This document shows positions 44,594-52,461 of a stretch of 64,000 bases of DNA, piece by piece. The stretch lies in assembly GCF_965221685.1 (NCBI RefSeq), contig NZ_OZ244907.1. One strand, given 5' to 3'. Origin of the DNA: Palauibacter sp022826685. GTDB taxonomy: Bacteria > Gemmatimonadota > Gemmatimonadetes > Palauibacterales > Palauibacteraceae. The notes beneath the pieces are model-generated. The model searched no databases. It was not told where the DNA came from and saw only the letters and a list, made by a program, of their open reading frames with translations. Every line of letters starts with the position of its first letter. Within the stretch, counting starts at the first letter, position 1. Position numbers and translations under genes: made by a program.

Positions 44594-44629
44594 CGCCTCG
44601 CCTCGCAAAGCTGCGGGGCGAGGCGTTTT
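44594..44629 (+). terminator. Rho-independent terminator after tRNA-fMet
   Basis: CGCCTCGCC (44594-44602) pairs with GGCGAGGCG (44617-44625), with a further inner GCA/TGC stem, followed by TTTTG. It separates the initiator tRNA from the other tRNAs, which therefore need their own promoter. Confidence 0.65.
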
Positions 44630-44663
44630 GCTCTCCGATCCCTCTTGCGGGACGGGGGTACGA

Positions 44664-44736
44664 TCCGGGGTAGCTCAGTGGCCAGAGCGGGTGGCTGTTA
44701 ACCACTAGGTCGTGGGTTCGAATCCCACCCCCGGAG
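44664..44736 (+). tRNA. tRNA-Asn (GTT)
   Basis: Acceptor TCCGGGG pairs with CCCCGGA, anticodon loop CTGTTAA, T arm GTGGG TTCGAAT CCCAC. CCA is not encoded. Confidence 0.95.
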
Positions 44737-44771
44737 TAGGGCAGCAGGGCTCTTGCCACAGGCTGCCAAAG

Positions 44772-44844
44772 GGCTGGGTAGCTCAGGCGGTAGAGCACGG
44801 CGCTGAAAACGCCGGTGTCGGCGGTTCGACTCCGCCCCCAGCCA
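44772..44844 (+). tRNA. tRNA-Phe (GAA)
   Basis: Acceptor GGCTGGG pairs with CCCAGCC, anticodon loop CTGAAAA, T arm GGCGG TTCGACT CCGCC. Confidence 0.95.
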
Positions 44845-44884
44845 TTTCCACGGGCCGCATCGGCCGGTTCGCGGGAAGCGGCAG

Positions 44885-44957
44885 AGGGGCGTAGCTCAAT
44901 TGGTAGAGCACCGGTCTCCAAAACCGGCGGTTGGGGGTTCGAGTCCCTCCGCCCCTG
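44885..44957 (+). tRNA. tRNA-Trp (CCA)
   Basis: Acceptor AGGGGCG pairs with CGCCCCT, anticodon CCA in loop CTCCAAA, T loop TTCGAGT. The discriminator is G, normal for bacterial tRNA-Trp. Confidence 0.95.
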
Positions 44958-44959
44958 TC

Positions 44960-45031
<72 letters not shown>

Positions 45032-45057
45032 TGGAGCAGCTTGGAACGGGATAGCGG

Positions 45058-45132
45058 GCGCCCGTAGCTCAGTTGGATCAGAGCACCGGCCTTCTAAGCC
45101 GGGGGTCCCAGGTTCGAGTCCTGGCGGGCGCG
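45058..45132 (+). tRNA. tRNA-Arg (TCT)
   Basis: Acceptor GCGCCCG pairs with CGGGCGC, anticodon loop TTCTAAG, T arm CCAGG TTCGAGT CCTGG. It reads AGA/AGG. Confidence 0.95.
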
Positions 45133-45160
45133 TGGCAGACAGGGGACGACAGCGGCACGA

Positions 45161-45232
45161 GCCCCCATCGTCCAACGGCTAGGACACCACTCTTTCAAGG
45201 TGGAGATAGGGGTTCGATTCCCCTTGGGGGTA
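45161..45232 (+). tRNA. tRNA-Glu (TTC)
   Basis: Acceptor GCCCCCA pairs with TGGGGGT (first pair G-T), anticodon loop CTTTCAA, T loop TTCGATT. Confidence 0.94.
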
Positions 45233-45296
45233 TGGACGGAAGCAGGGCGGACGGGAGCGGCGACAGCCTGTTCGCGGAAGGTGGAAGTTGAAGCGC

Positions 45297-45369
45297 GGGG
45301 CCGTAGCTCAGCTGGGAGAGCGCTGCAATGGCATTGCAGAGGTCAGGGGTTCGAATCCCCTCGGCTCCA
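45297..45369 (+). tRNA. tRNA-Ala (GGC)
   Basis: Acceptor GGGGCCG pairs with CGGCTCC including the G3-T70 wobble that marks alanine tRNAs. Anticodon GGC, T arm AGGGG TTCGAAT CCCCT. Confidence 0.95.
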
Positions 45370-45428
45370 TCGTCGCGACCCGGGCGGCTTGCGGAGGCGA
45401 GTCCGCGCACGAAGTTGTGACGTCGTAC

Positions 45429-45501
<73 letters not shown>

Positions 45502-45512
45502 TTCCCTCCGCC

Positions 45513-46610
45513 TTACGGGTCGTCCCGTTCCTGCGCCCGGGCGCCCCGCAGGACGTTCTCCAGCGCGTAGTTCGCCTCGTGGCAGGCGTACTCGTAGAGG
45601 AGGTCGTCCATCTTCACGAACGGGACCTCGCCGCCCCACGGGCTCTCCCACGTGTCGGGATCGTCGATCAGGAACTCGTAGGTGATCGTGTTCGCGTCGG
45701 CGCGCGTGAGCCGTTCCGTGATCTTCATGTTCGGACTCGCGCCGAAGAACTCGCGGTAGGCGGTGAACTGCTGCGGGTTGAGCTTGGTCGTCTCGATGAC
45801 GAGGGTGTCGTCCTCCCACCAGCCGCGGGAATCCCCGAACCAGGGCTGAATCGCGTCGGGGAAGGGCTGCGGACCGTCGGTCTCGTCCGCCGTGCCCGTC
45901 TCCCCGCCGTCGGGCGCGGCGCCGATCGGGATGATGCGGGTGTCGTGCACCATCTCCGTCATGATCGCGACGTGGTCGGAAGTCTGCACGATCGTGTAGT
46001 TGTTGTTGTAGAAGTAGTTGGGGAGCATCGGAGGTCCGGCGTTGGACCCGAAGGAGACGATGCAGCGCTCGGAGAGGGGCCGGTTCTCGGGGTTGTCGAA
46101 CTCGCCGTGCTGGCCGCGGACGGCCATGAGCTGGCCGAGGCGCTGCCGTGCTTCGGGCGTGCGCACGGGGATGCGGCCGTCCTCGGGAGTCATGATGAGG
46201 GAGCTGCGCGGCTCGCCGTTCACGACCGCGACCTGATCGCCGCGATCGAGGTAGAAGACGTTGTAGCCCCCGGTGCCCCCGGCCGCCGCGTCGAGCACGA
46301 AGTCGCAGCCGAGGGAGACGCCGCCGGCCGCCGGCGCGCCGCGGTCGGGGTCGCTGAGCTGCGAGTGGGCCTCGATGCACTCCTGCCGGCCGCCCTCTAT
46401 CTCGGCGACCTGCTCGGGCGTGAGCACGGCCTCGAACCCCTGGGGCCGCTCGATGGGCGTGATCGTCCCGTTCGTCCAGTTCCCCTGCAGGTCCGGTCGC
46501 CCGTCCGGCGTGCGCGGCACCGCCCCGCCATCCTGCGCCAGCGCGACGGGAATCGACACCGCAGCGACCAGCGCCACCGCGACCGTAGCTCGAATCATGG
46601 TTACCTTCAT
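45513..46610 (-). CDS. Secreted protein of unknown function
   Basis: A 365-residue exported protein. The ATG at 46610 starts a signal peptide (ATVAVALVAAVSIPVALAQ). The mature part starts with RTPDGRPDLQGNWTNGTITP, a phrase common in a family of secreted hypothetical proteins of Acidobacteria-type and Gemmatimonadota-type bacteria. Later features are QGFEAVLTPEQVAEIEGG, VAIMTEMVHDTRIIPIG, WFGDSRGWWEDDTLVIETT and ITERLTRADANTITYEF. No catalytic residues are recognised. The alternating beta pattern suggests a lipocalin or propeller-like fold. Neighbours are tRNAs and a HigA gene, giving no functional hint. Confidence 0.75.
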   Translation of the reverse strand: MKVTMIRATVAVALVAAVSIPVALAQDGGAVPRTPDGRPDLQGNWTNGTITPIERPQGFEAVLTPEQVAEIEGGRQECIEAHSQLSDPDRGAPAAGGVSLGCDFVLDAAAGGTGGYNVFYLDRGDQVAVVNGEPRSSLIMTPEDGRIPVRTPEARQRLGQLMAVRGQHGEFDNPENRPLSERCIVSFGSNAGPPMLPNYFYNNNYTIVQTSDHVAIMTEMVHDTRIIPIGAAPDGGETGTADETDGPQPFPDAIQPWFGDSRGWWEDDTLVIETTKLNPQQFTAYREFFGASPNMKITERLTRADANTITYEFLIDDPDTWESPWGGEVPFVKMDDLLYEYACHEANYALENVLRGARAQERDDP

Positions 46611-46774
46611 CGCCTCGTCCTCTTCTGGCCCTTCTTCCGAAATCCACCGGCAGTCGACGCATCCAACATGATACGGCCGGTTCGTCGATGATTCACGGGT
46701 CTCGGCGACCCTGGCTCGCATGGGCCCGTCCCTTGCCGTATATCAAGCCCGCGCCTTGGACGCGGCCGGTTCGG

Positions 46775-46834
46775 GCGCGGACACGCGTGCGATGCGGAGA
46801 TCGTGGACCACCGCTGGCGGGAGGCATCCCGATG
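46775..46834 (+). pseudogene. HigB toxin C-terminal remnant
   Basis: Directly before higA, one frame reads GRGHACDAEIVDHRWREASR and stops with a TGA that overlaps the higA ATG. This resembles the conserved HigB end (typically ..AYDVEIVDYH). No HigB-like N-terminal two thirds is found upstream, where only about 160 bases separate it from the neighbouring gene, too few for the rest of the toxin. I read it as an eroded toxin; the similarity is from recall. Confidence 0.4.
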
Positions 46835-47125
46835 ACTGAACTGGATCCGGTACACCCGGGCAAGGTCCTGAAGCACGACTTCATGGAACCGTTCGCGCTG
46901 TCCTCCAATGCGCTGGCACGAGCCATAGACGTGACTCCCGCGCGAATCAACGAGATCGTTCGGGGTCGCCGTGGCATCACGGCAGAAACGGCGCTGCGGC
47001 TTGCCAGGTACTTCGATACCGACGCCCAGAGTTGGATGAACCTTCAGGATCGGTACGAACTCGCCGTCGCCGAGCGAGCGGTCGGAGACGCTGTGAAGGC
47101 CATACGTCCGCGTGAAGTCGCATAA
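46832..47125 (+). CDS. higA: HigA family antitoxin (XRE-type HTH), apparently without an intact toxin
   Basis: A 97-residue DNA-binding antitoxin. The HTH region is SNALARAIDVTPARINEIVRG, followed by RRGITAETALRLARYF, the exact pattern of plasmid/chromosomal HigA. The ATG at 46832 has GGGAGG upstream. HigA normally neutralises the HigB ribosome-dependent RNase encoded just before it, but here only a fragment of a HigB-like C-terminus remains. It may now act only as a transcriptional regulator or as an immunity protein against related toxins. Confidence 0.88.
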   Translation: MTELDPVHPGKVLKHDFMEPFALSSNALARAIDVTPARINEIVRGRRGITAETALRLARYFDTDAQSWMNLQDRYELAVAERAVGDAVKAIRPREVA

Positions 47126-47154
47126 CGGCCCTTGTTAAAATCCCCGGGCTCACC

Positions 47155-47745
47155 ATGACCGGCGACGAGCGCCAGCTTCTCTCCTCCAACCGGGAGAGGC
47201 GCCTGTGGCTGTGGGCGCTGGCCGTGGTCGTGGCGATCTATGCGACGGCCGATCTCGTGCGAACGGTGGCTGACGCGCTGCGCGAGAGCGGGCTGCTCGA
47301 ACTCACGCCCACCATGTTCAGCGCCGGCATGTTTCTCATCGGTGTGATGATCCTGGTGCAGGGGCTGAGGGAGCGGTCGCGCGGCGTGGAAGTCGGTTTC
47401 GCGCTGGGCGTCGCGGCGATCGCCGTCATCGGCTTGGCCCGCGGAATCGACGCGGCGGAGCGTTCCCATCTCATCGAGTACGCGGTGCTGGCGCTCATCA
47501 TCCACGAGGCCCTGGTGGAACGGAAGGTCCGGGGGTGGCGCGTCCCGGTCCCGGCCGTGCTGGCCATCTCGGCGACGACGGCGGTCGGCGTGGTGGACGA
47601 GTGCATCCAGTTTTTTGTGCCCAGCCGCACGTTCGACTGGTTCGACATCGGGTTCGACCTGCTGGCGAGCGTACTCGCGGTCGGCTCGAGCGTATCGATC
47701 CGCTGGGTGCGCCGCGGGATCGGCAGGTGGCGCTCCCGGTCCTAG
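47155..47745 (+). CDS. VanZ-like membrane protein
   Basis: A 196-residue protein with about five transmembrane helices. The conserved core HLIEYAVLALIIHEAL and GVVDECIQFFVPSRTFDWFDI matches the VanZ family (DExxQ..P.R..D..D). VanZ confers low-level teicoplanin resistance; most chromosomal members have unknown roles. Start ATG 47155. It is single and convergent with the antitoxin gene at 47756. Confidence 0.85.
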   Translation: MTGDERQLLSSNRERRLWLWALAVVVAIYATADLVRTVADALRESGLLELTPTMFSAGMFLIGVMILVQGLRERSRGVEVGFALGVAAIAVIGLARGIDAAERSHLIEYAVLALIIHEALVERKVRGWRVPVPAVLAISATTAVGVVDECIQFFVPSRTFDWFDIGFDLLASVLAVGSSVSIRWVRRGIGRWRSRS

Positions 47746-47755
47746 TCGAGGAGCC

Positions 47756-48001
47756 TCACCTCGCCGCCTCCCATTCTGCGACGTCGATAGCCGGGGCGAA
47801 CGGGTTGTCGTATCCCCGGACGGAGCCCTTGAATGCACCGATAATCCGGACCTCAGCGTCGTTGGACGCGGGTACGGGGGTCAGCAGGGCGACGGGCCGA
47901 CCGTGTTTCGTGATCGTGATCGGTTCGCGTTCCTCGTTCAACTGCGTGATGAGTTGCCCGCACGTCCTCCGGAGGGCGGAAACACCTACTGTTCTGCTCA
48001 T
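47756..48001 (-). CDS. Phd/YefM-type antitoxin, orphan
   Basis: An 81-residue protein with the Phd/YefM fold: MSRTVGVSALRRTCGQLITQ, then ITITKHGRPVALLTPV, the strand-helix pattern that binds DNA, and an unstructured acidic C-terminus. Its usual RelE, Doc or VapC toxin partner would follow downstream on the minus strand, but only ten bases separate it from the VanZ gene stop, so no toxin is there. Confidence 0.8.
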   Translation of the reverse strand: MSRTVGVSALRRTCGQLITQLNEEREPITITKHGRPVALLTPVPASNDAEVRIIGAFKGSVRGYDNPFAPAIDVAEWEAAR

Positions 48002-48127
48002 GGGCTCGTTTGCTCCCGCGCTTCCGGTTCAACACCCCGCGCCGCGCTCGAACCGGTGTCCCGTGTGCGCAAGCGGTCTCAACGGTTACGATGTCACGGA
48101 CTACACCCACAGCGGCAGGAGGTTCTC

Positions 48128-49414
48128 ATGCGGGGCATGATTCAGGCGCGTCGTGGCGCCCTTTGGGCTGGACTCTTCGCGGTTTGCGCGGCGGTGGCCG
48201 CTCCGGTGGCCTTGGCCGCCCAGTACCTGCCGGCGCGCGGAGACGCGTGGGAGATGCGCACTCCCGAGCAGGTGGGGATGAGCGCGGCGGGCGTCCAGGC
48301 GGCCATCGAGTACGCCCTCGAGCATGAGACGAGCCAGGCGCGCGACCGGGAGTTCCAGCACAGCCGGAGCTTCGGGCGCGAACCGCTGGGCGAGGGGATC
48401 GGCCCCTTCAACGTGCGGGGCGGGCCGGCCGGGATGATCGTGCGCCACGGCTACATCGTCGCGGAGTGGGGGGACACGAAGCGCGTCGACATGACGTACA
48501 GCGTGACGAAGTCCTTCCTCTCTACGTCGGTGGGACTCGCGTGGGACGAGGGGCTCATCGGCTCGCTCGATGACACGGTGCGCGAGTACATGGCGCCGAT
48601 CGACGTGCCCCCAGGCGACGGTGAGCCCGGTGTCGACCGCATCGGCTTCGGGAAGCCCGATCCGACGACGATGTTCGAGTCCGAGCACAACCGCACGATC
48701 ACGTGGGACGACCTCCTCCGGCAGACGTCCGACTGGGAGGGCACGCTGTGGGGCAAGCCGGACTGGGCGGACCGTCCGAGCGGCGACCCCTCGACCTGGA
48801 TGACGCGGGAGCGTCATCCCTCCGGCACCGTCTACGAATACAACGACACCCGCGTGAACCTCCTCGCGCTCGCGGCGATGAGCGTCCTCAGGCGCCCTCT
48901 GCCCGAGGTCCTGCACGAACGGGTGATGGGGCCGATCGGTGCTTCCCCGACCTGGCGCTGGAACGGCTACGAGAACTCCTGGGTCACGATCGACGGGCGT
49001 CGCCTGCAGTCGGTGAGCGGCGGCGGCCACTGGGGCGGCGGCATGTTCATCAGCGCCCGCGACCAGGCGCGCTTCGGCCTCTTCACGCTGCGGCGCGGGA
49101 CGTGGGGGGACCGGCAACTGCTCTCCGAGGAGTGGTTCGACCTCGCGACGACGCCCGGCCCGGCGAACGGCTCCTACGGGCACATGAACTTCATGCTCAA
49201 CGTCGCGGACGAGGAAGGGGACAAGCGCTATCCGAGTGCGCCTGCCGAAGCGTGGGCCCATCTCGGCAACGGCACGAACATGATCTACTGCGACCCGGTG
49301 AACGATCTCGTCGTGGTGGCCCGCTGGATCCCCGGCGGCGCGATCGACGGCCTGCTCGACCTCGTCATCGGCTCGATCGAAGACGCGGCCGCGACCTCAC
49401 CCGGATCGCGCTGA
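48128..49414 (+). CDS. Exported serine hydrolase (beta-lactamase/DD-peptidase class C fold)
   Basis: A 428-residue protein. ATG 48128 follows AGGAGG and opens a Sec signal (AVAAPVALAAQ). The class C/PBP4* triad is present: SVTK (Ser-x-x-Lys) near residue 125, YEYND (Tyr-x-Asn) near 238 and HLGNGTN as the third box. The family includes esterases, D-aminopeptidases and beta-lactamases. A beta-lactamase role is possible but not shown. Confidence 0.88.
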   Translation: MRGMIQARRGALWAGLFAVCAAVAAPVALAAQYLPARGDAWEMRTPEQVGMSAAGVQAAIEYALEHETSQARDREFQHSRSFGREPLGEGIGPFNVRGGPAGMIVRHGYIVAEWGDTKRVDMTYSVTKSFLSTSVGLAWDEGLIGSLDDTVREYMAPIDVPPGDGEPGVDRIGFGKPDPTTMFESEHNRTITWDDLLRQTSDWEGTLWGKPDWADRPSGDPSTWMTRERHPSGTVYEYNDTRVNLLALAAMSVLRRPLPEVLHERVMGPIGASPTWRWNGYENSWVTIDGRRLQSVSGGGHWGGGMFISARDQARFGLFTLRRGTWGDRQLLSEEWFDLATTPGPANGSYGHMNFMLNVADEEGDKRYPSAPAEAWAHLGNGTNMIYCDPVNDLVVVARWIPGGAIDGLLDLVIGSIEDAAATSPGSR

Positions 49415-49528
49415 GGCCCCGCTGACCCGAGGGCTCCGAAGGTGAAGCGGAGGCCTTGGCGAGCGAGACATGGGAGACATGCGGCAAGGTGGACGCCGCT
49501 CCCTCGTCCCGTTAGGTTGCCCGCACGG

Positions 49529-49556
49529 CGCGTCGCCTCTTTCGGCGGCGCGTTTC
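49529..49556 (+). terminator. Hairpin followed by T tract upstream of the second tRNA group
   Basis: CGCGTCGCC (49529-49537) pairs with GGCGGCGCG (49544-49552), one G-T wobble, followed by TTTC. It lies about 115 bases after the serine hydrolase gene and only ten bases before tRNA-Arg(CCG), so it probably ends the hydrolase transcript. Confidence 0.5.
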
Positions 49557-49562
49557 GTGTCT

Positions 49563-49637
49563 GCGCCCGTAGCTCAGCCTGGATAGAGCGCTTGCCTCCG
49601 GAGCAAGAGGTCACAGGTTCGAATCCTGTCGGGCGCA
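49563..49637 (+). tRNA. tRNA-Arg (CCG)
   Basis: Acceptor GCGCCCG pairs with CGGGCGC, anticodon loop CTCCGGA, T arm ACAGG TTCGAAT CCTGT. It reads CGG. Confidence 0.95.
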
Positions 49638-49710
49638 CTCGTCCCGGCCGGGCCCAGCAGCACGGGTTCGTGGGGGGCGACTCCCCGAATCCGAGGGTTC
49701 AGGGGCGCAG

Positions 49711-49796
49711 GCTCGGGTGGCGGAACTGGCAGACGCGCAGGATTCAGGATCCTGTGGGATTAAACTCCCGTGGGGGTTCGACTCCCCCCCCGAGCA
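49711..49796 (+). tRNA. tRNA-Leu (CAG)
   Basis: A class II tRNA of 86 bases with a long variable arm. Acceptor GCTCGGG pairs with CCCGAGC, anticodon CAG in loop TTCAGGA. Confidence 0.94.
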
Positions 49797-49802
49797 TCAC
49801 AG

Positions 49803-49888
49803 GCCCAGGTGGCGGAACTGGCAGACGCGCTAGCTTGAGGGGCTAGTGTCCTTTTACGGACGTGGAGGTTCGAATCCTCTCCTGGGCA
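49803..49888 (+). tRNA. tRNA-Leu (GAG)
   Basis: A class II tRNA of 86 bases. Acceptor GCCCAGG pairs with CCTGGGC, anticodon GAG in loop TTGAGGG, long variable arm with TGTCC..GGACG. It starts seven bases after the previous tRNA. Confidence 0.94.
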
Positions 49889-49949
49889 TCACGGCATGGG
49901 CTCCGGCCCCCGCCGACGACATCGCCGGTCGCGGTTCGGCTGGCTCCGA

Positions 49950-50023
49950 GCGCCCGTAGCTCAACTGGATAGAGCACCTGACTACGGATCAGGAGGTTGG
50001 GGATTCGAATTCTCCCGGGCGCA
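49950..50023 (+). tRNA. tRNA-Arg (ACG)
   Basis: Acceptor GCGCCCG pairs with CGGGCGC, anticodon ACG in loop CTACGGA (A34 is normally deaminated to inosine by TadA). T arm GGGGA TTCGAAT TCTCC with a G-T pair. It is the last tRNA of the second group. Confidence 0.94.
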
Positions 50024-50256
50024 CTCTCTCCTTCCTTCGGAAGTCGAAACTGCGCCCGCGAGAATTCGCGCGCTTCGGGGCTCCGCCCCTTCGCTGACCA
50101 AATTCTCCCGGGAGTTCCTTATTCTGGCTCAGGTGCCAGGTAGCAATATCGGGGGCTCGCGGGGGCTTCGCCCGCTCGCTGAGGCGGAGCTGCCGGGCGA
50201 TCAAGTTGCGGGCTCTCGATTTACTTCAACGCTTTTCCAAGAACGGAGTGCCATGC

Positions 50257-50709
50257 ATGCGTGTGAGGCTGGCTGAGCGGACGGATGTGGATCGGTTGCT
50301 GGAACTTATGCGGGGGCTGGCGCGGTTCGAGGAGTACATCGACGACTTCGCGGTGACGCGGGAGAGCGTTCTCGAGCATGGGTTCGGGGAGGGGCGGCTG
50401 TTCACGGCGTTTGTGGCCGAGGAGGATGACGATCTTGTCGGGATGGCGGTGGTCTACACGATTCCGTGGACCTACGCGCTTCGACCGAAGGTGGTGCTGA
50501 AGGAGCTGTTCGTTGAAAAGGCGGCACGAAACCTGGGGGTGGGGAAGGCTCTGATGGCGGCCGTGGTTTCGCACGCCAGGGCGATCGACGCGGCCGAGCT
50601 GATCTGGACGGTCATGGAGGGGAACCGCGAGGCCGAGGGGTTCTACCGGGGCTTGGGCGCTTCCCCGGATCTCAAGTGGAACAACTGGTCCCTGAACCTC
50701 GACGACTGA
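50257..50709 (+). CDS. GNAT family N-acetyltransferase
   Basis: A 150-residue acetyltransferase. The ATG at 50257 has GGAG eight bases upstream and begins MRVRLAERTDVDRLLEL. The acetyl-CoA site is in LKELFVEKAARNLGVGKALMAAV (R/Q-x-x-G-x-G/A pattern, here NLGVGKA), and EGFYRGLGA is the usual C-terminal motif. It resembles the diamine/thialysine acetyltransferase group (SSAT-like), which may acetylate polyamines; this is an inference. The preceding 230 bases after the tRNA contain only GC-rich hairpins. Confidence 0.88.
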   Translation: MRVRLAERTDVDRLLELMRGLARFEEYIDDFAVTRESVLEHGFGEGRLFTAFVAEEDDDLVGMAVVYTIPWTYALRPKVVLKELFVEKAARNLGVGKALMAAVVSHARAIDAAELIWTVMEGNREAEGFYRGLGASPDLKWNNWSLNLDD

Positions 50710-50719
50710 GCCGGATCCG

Positions 50720-52336
50720 TTATCGGGTGCTCTGACCGGAACTGCGCGCCGGGGGGCGGCAGTCGGGCCACTGCTCGCCGGGCGGCATGGTGCGGCGGTC
50801 GCGAGGCATGCGGTCGGGGTCCTCCGAGGCCAGGTAGGCGAACATCGCGGTCATCACGGCGTCGTCGCGCAGGTCTTCGAAGACGATCTTGTCGAAGCTG
50901 TCGCGGTTGGTGTGCCAGGTGTAGGTGCTCGTGTCCCAGCGGTTGTCGGCGATGTTCATGTCGTGGCGGCCGGCGCCGACGTGGAAGCTGAAGGCCGGGA
51001 CCCCGGCGCAGAGGAAGGATGCGTGGTCCGTCCCGCCGGACTCGGGCATCCCCGGGACCTCGAGCGTGACGAGGTCGGAGAGTTCGCTCGGGATCTTCGC
51101 GAGCCACTCGCCGAAGCGCCCCGCGGCTGCGGCGAACCCCTGCATGGGAATGAAGGTGACCGGCCCGTTCCCGTGATCGACGTTGAACACGGTGTGGGTG
51201 CGCTCGAGGATCTCGGGGTGGTCTTCGACGAAGGCGCGTGACCCGTTCAGGCCCTGCTCCTCGCCGTTCCAGAGGGCGCCGATGATCGTGCGGCGGGGGT
51301 TCGGCACCGCGTGTTTCAGGATGCGCATCGCCTCCATGATCGCGACGGCGCCGGTGCCGTTGTCGAGTGCGCCATCCGAGCCGTCCCACGAGTCGTAGTG
51401 GCCTCCGAGGATCACGTACTCCTCGGGTTCGGCGGTGCCGGGGATCACGGCGAAGGCGTTGGAGACCGGTACCTCTCCCAGGAAACGGGCCTGTGCGTCG
51501 ACGCGCAGCACGGGCCCCTGATCGTTCTCGGCCAGCCGGTACAGGAGCCCGTACGCCTCGCAGCTCAGGTCCAGGACCGGTGCCCGCAGGGCGCGGGTGC
51601 CGAAGATCTTGGTGACGCCCCAGCCCTCGGACCACTGCGAGCGGATGATCCCGGCCGGTTCGGCTACGTGCAGCACTTCCGGCAGCGAGCGCGCATCGAA
51701 CCCCGTGTTCCCCACGCGTTCGTTCCACTCCGCGATGGCGCGCTCGCGCTCCGCCGTCATGCGGGCCGTCGTCTCGCGGCGGGCGAACTGCTCCAGGTTC
51801 TCCTGCGGGCGGCAACTCGGCTCCGGGCGCGAGATGAGCACGAACTTGCCGCGCACCTCCGACAGCGATGCCTGGAAGGCTCCGGGGCTGTCCGCGTCCG
51901 CCAGAATCACCACCTCCGCCTCGACAGGCCCGTCCGTGGCCGGACTCCACGCGGCGGCCATGCCCTCCAGCGACCGTACCCGCGGCTGGACGAGATCGAT
52001 GTGGTTGATCCCCCGCTCCCAGCCGCGCCACGTGCCGTACTGCTCCTTGTAGGCCTCGATGCCCCACTCCAGGTACTTCGCCAGCGCCCAGTCGTTGGCG
52101 CCGGCCATGGCGGGCGAGCCGGTGAGGCGCGGCCCGATGGAGTCCATCATCACCTGGCCGAGTTCGTAGACCTGGGATCGCTCGACACCCTCCTCCCAGA
52201 TCGCCCGGATGACGGGGTCATCGGAAGGGAAGGACTGGGCGGCCGCCATCTGGGTCGCTCCGGGTGTCACGGCAGCGGTGAGGCTGAGAAGGAATGCCAG
52301 CGAGCAGGCGAGTTCGAGACGAACCGTGGGCTTCAT
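50720..52336 (-). CDS. Secreted M28 family aminopeptidase
   Basis: A 538-residue zinc peptidase. Signal peptide SLAFLLSLTAAVTPGATQ. A PA-like insert domain covers about residues 110-270. Zinc ligands: GGHYDSWDGSDGALDNGTG (His and bridging Asp), NGEEQG (catalytic Glu pair), the Asp in FNVDHGNG, and the histidine in YTWHTNRDS. It resembles glutamate carboxypeptidase/PSMA-like M28 enzymes and would cleave N-terminal or dipeptide substrates outside the cell. The C-terminus ends in a proline/arginine-rich tail. Confidence 0.9.
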   Translation of the reverse strand: MKPTVRLELACSLAFLLSLTAAVTPGATQMAAAQSFPSDDPVIRAIWEEGVERSQVYELGQVMMDSIGPRLTGSPAMAGANDWALAKYLEWGIEAYKEQYGTWRGWERGINHIDLVQPRVRSLEGMAAAWSPATDGPVEAEVVILADADSPGAFQASLSEVRGKFVLISRPEPSCRPQENLEQFARRETTARMTAERERAIAEWNERVGNTGFDARSLPEVLHVAEPAGIIRSQWSEGWGVTKIFGTRALRAPVLDLSCEAYGLLYRLAENDQGPVLRVDAQARFLGEVPVSNAFAVIPGTAEPEEYVILGGHYDSWDGSDGALDNGTGAVAIMEAMRILKHAVPNPRRTIIGALWNGEEQGLNGSRAFVEDHPEILERTHTVFNVDHGNGPVTFIPMQGFAAAAGRFGEWLAKIPSELSDLVTLEVPGMPESGGTDHASFLCAGVPAFSFHVGAGRHDMNIADNRWDTSTYTWHTNRDSFDKIVFEDLRDDAVMTAMFAYLASEDPDRMPRDRRTMPPGEQWPDCRPPARSSGQSTR

Positions 52337-52461
52337 GGATCGCTCCTCGAGAAGATGGAACCTGCTCGAAGGTAGGGGAGCGCGGGTGCGTTGCGAATCC
52401 CCGTCCGCGCCCGGACTATGTGGGTTCGGCAGCTCACTGGCCTCGAACCCCGATTCTCCCC

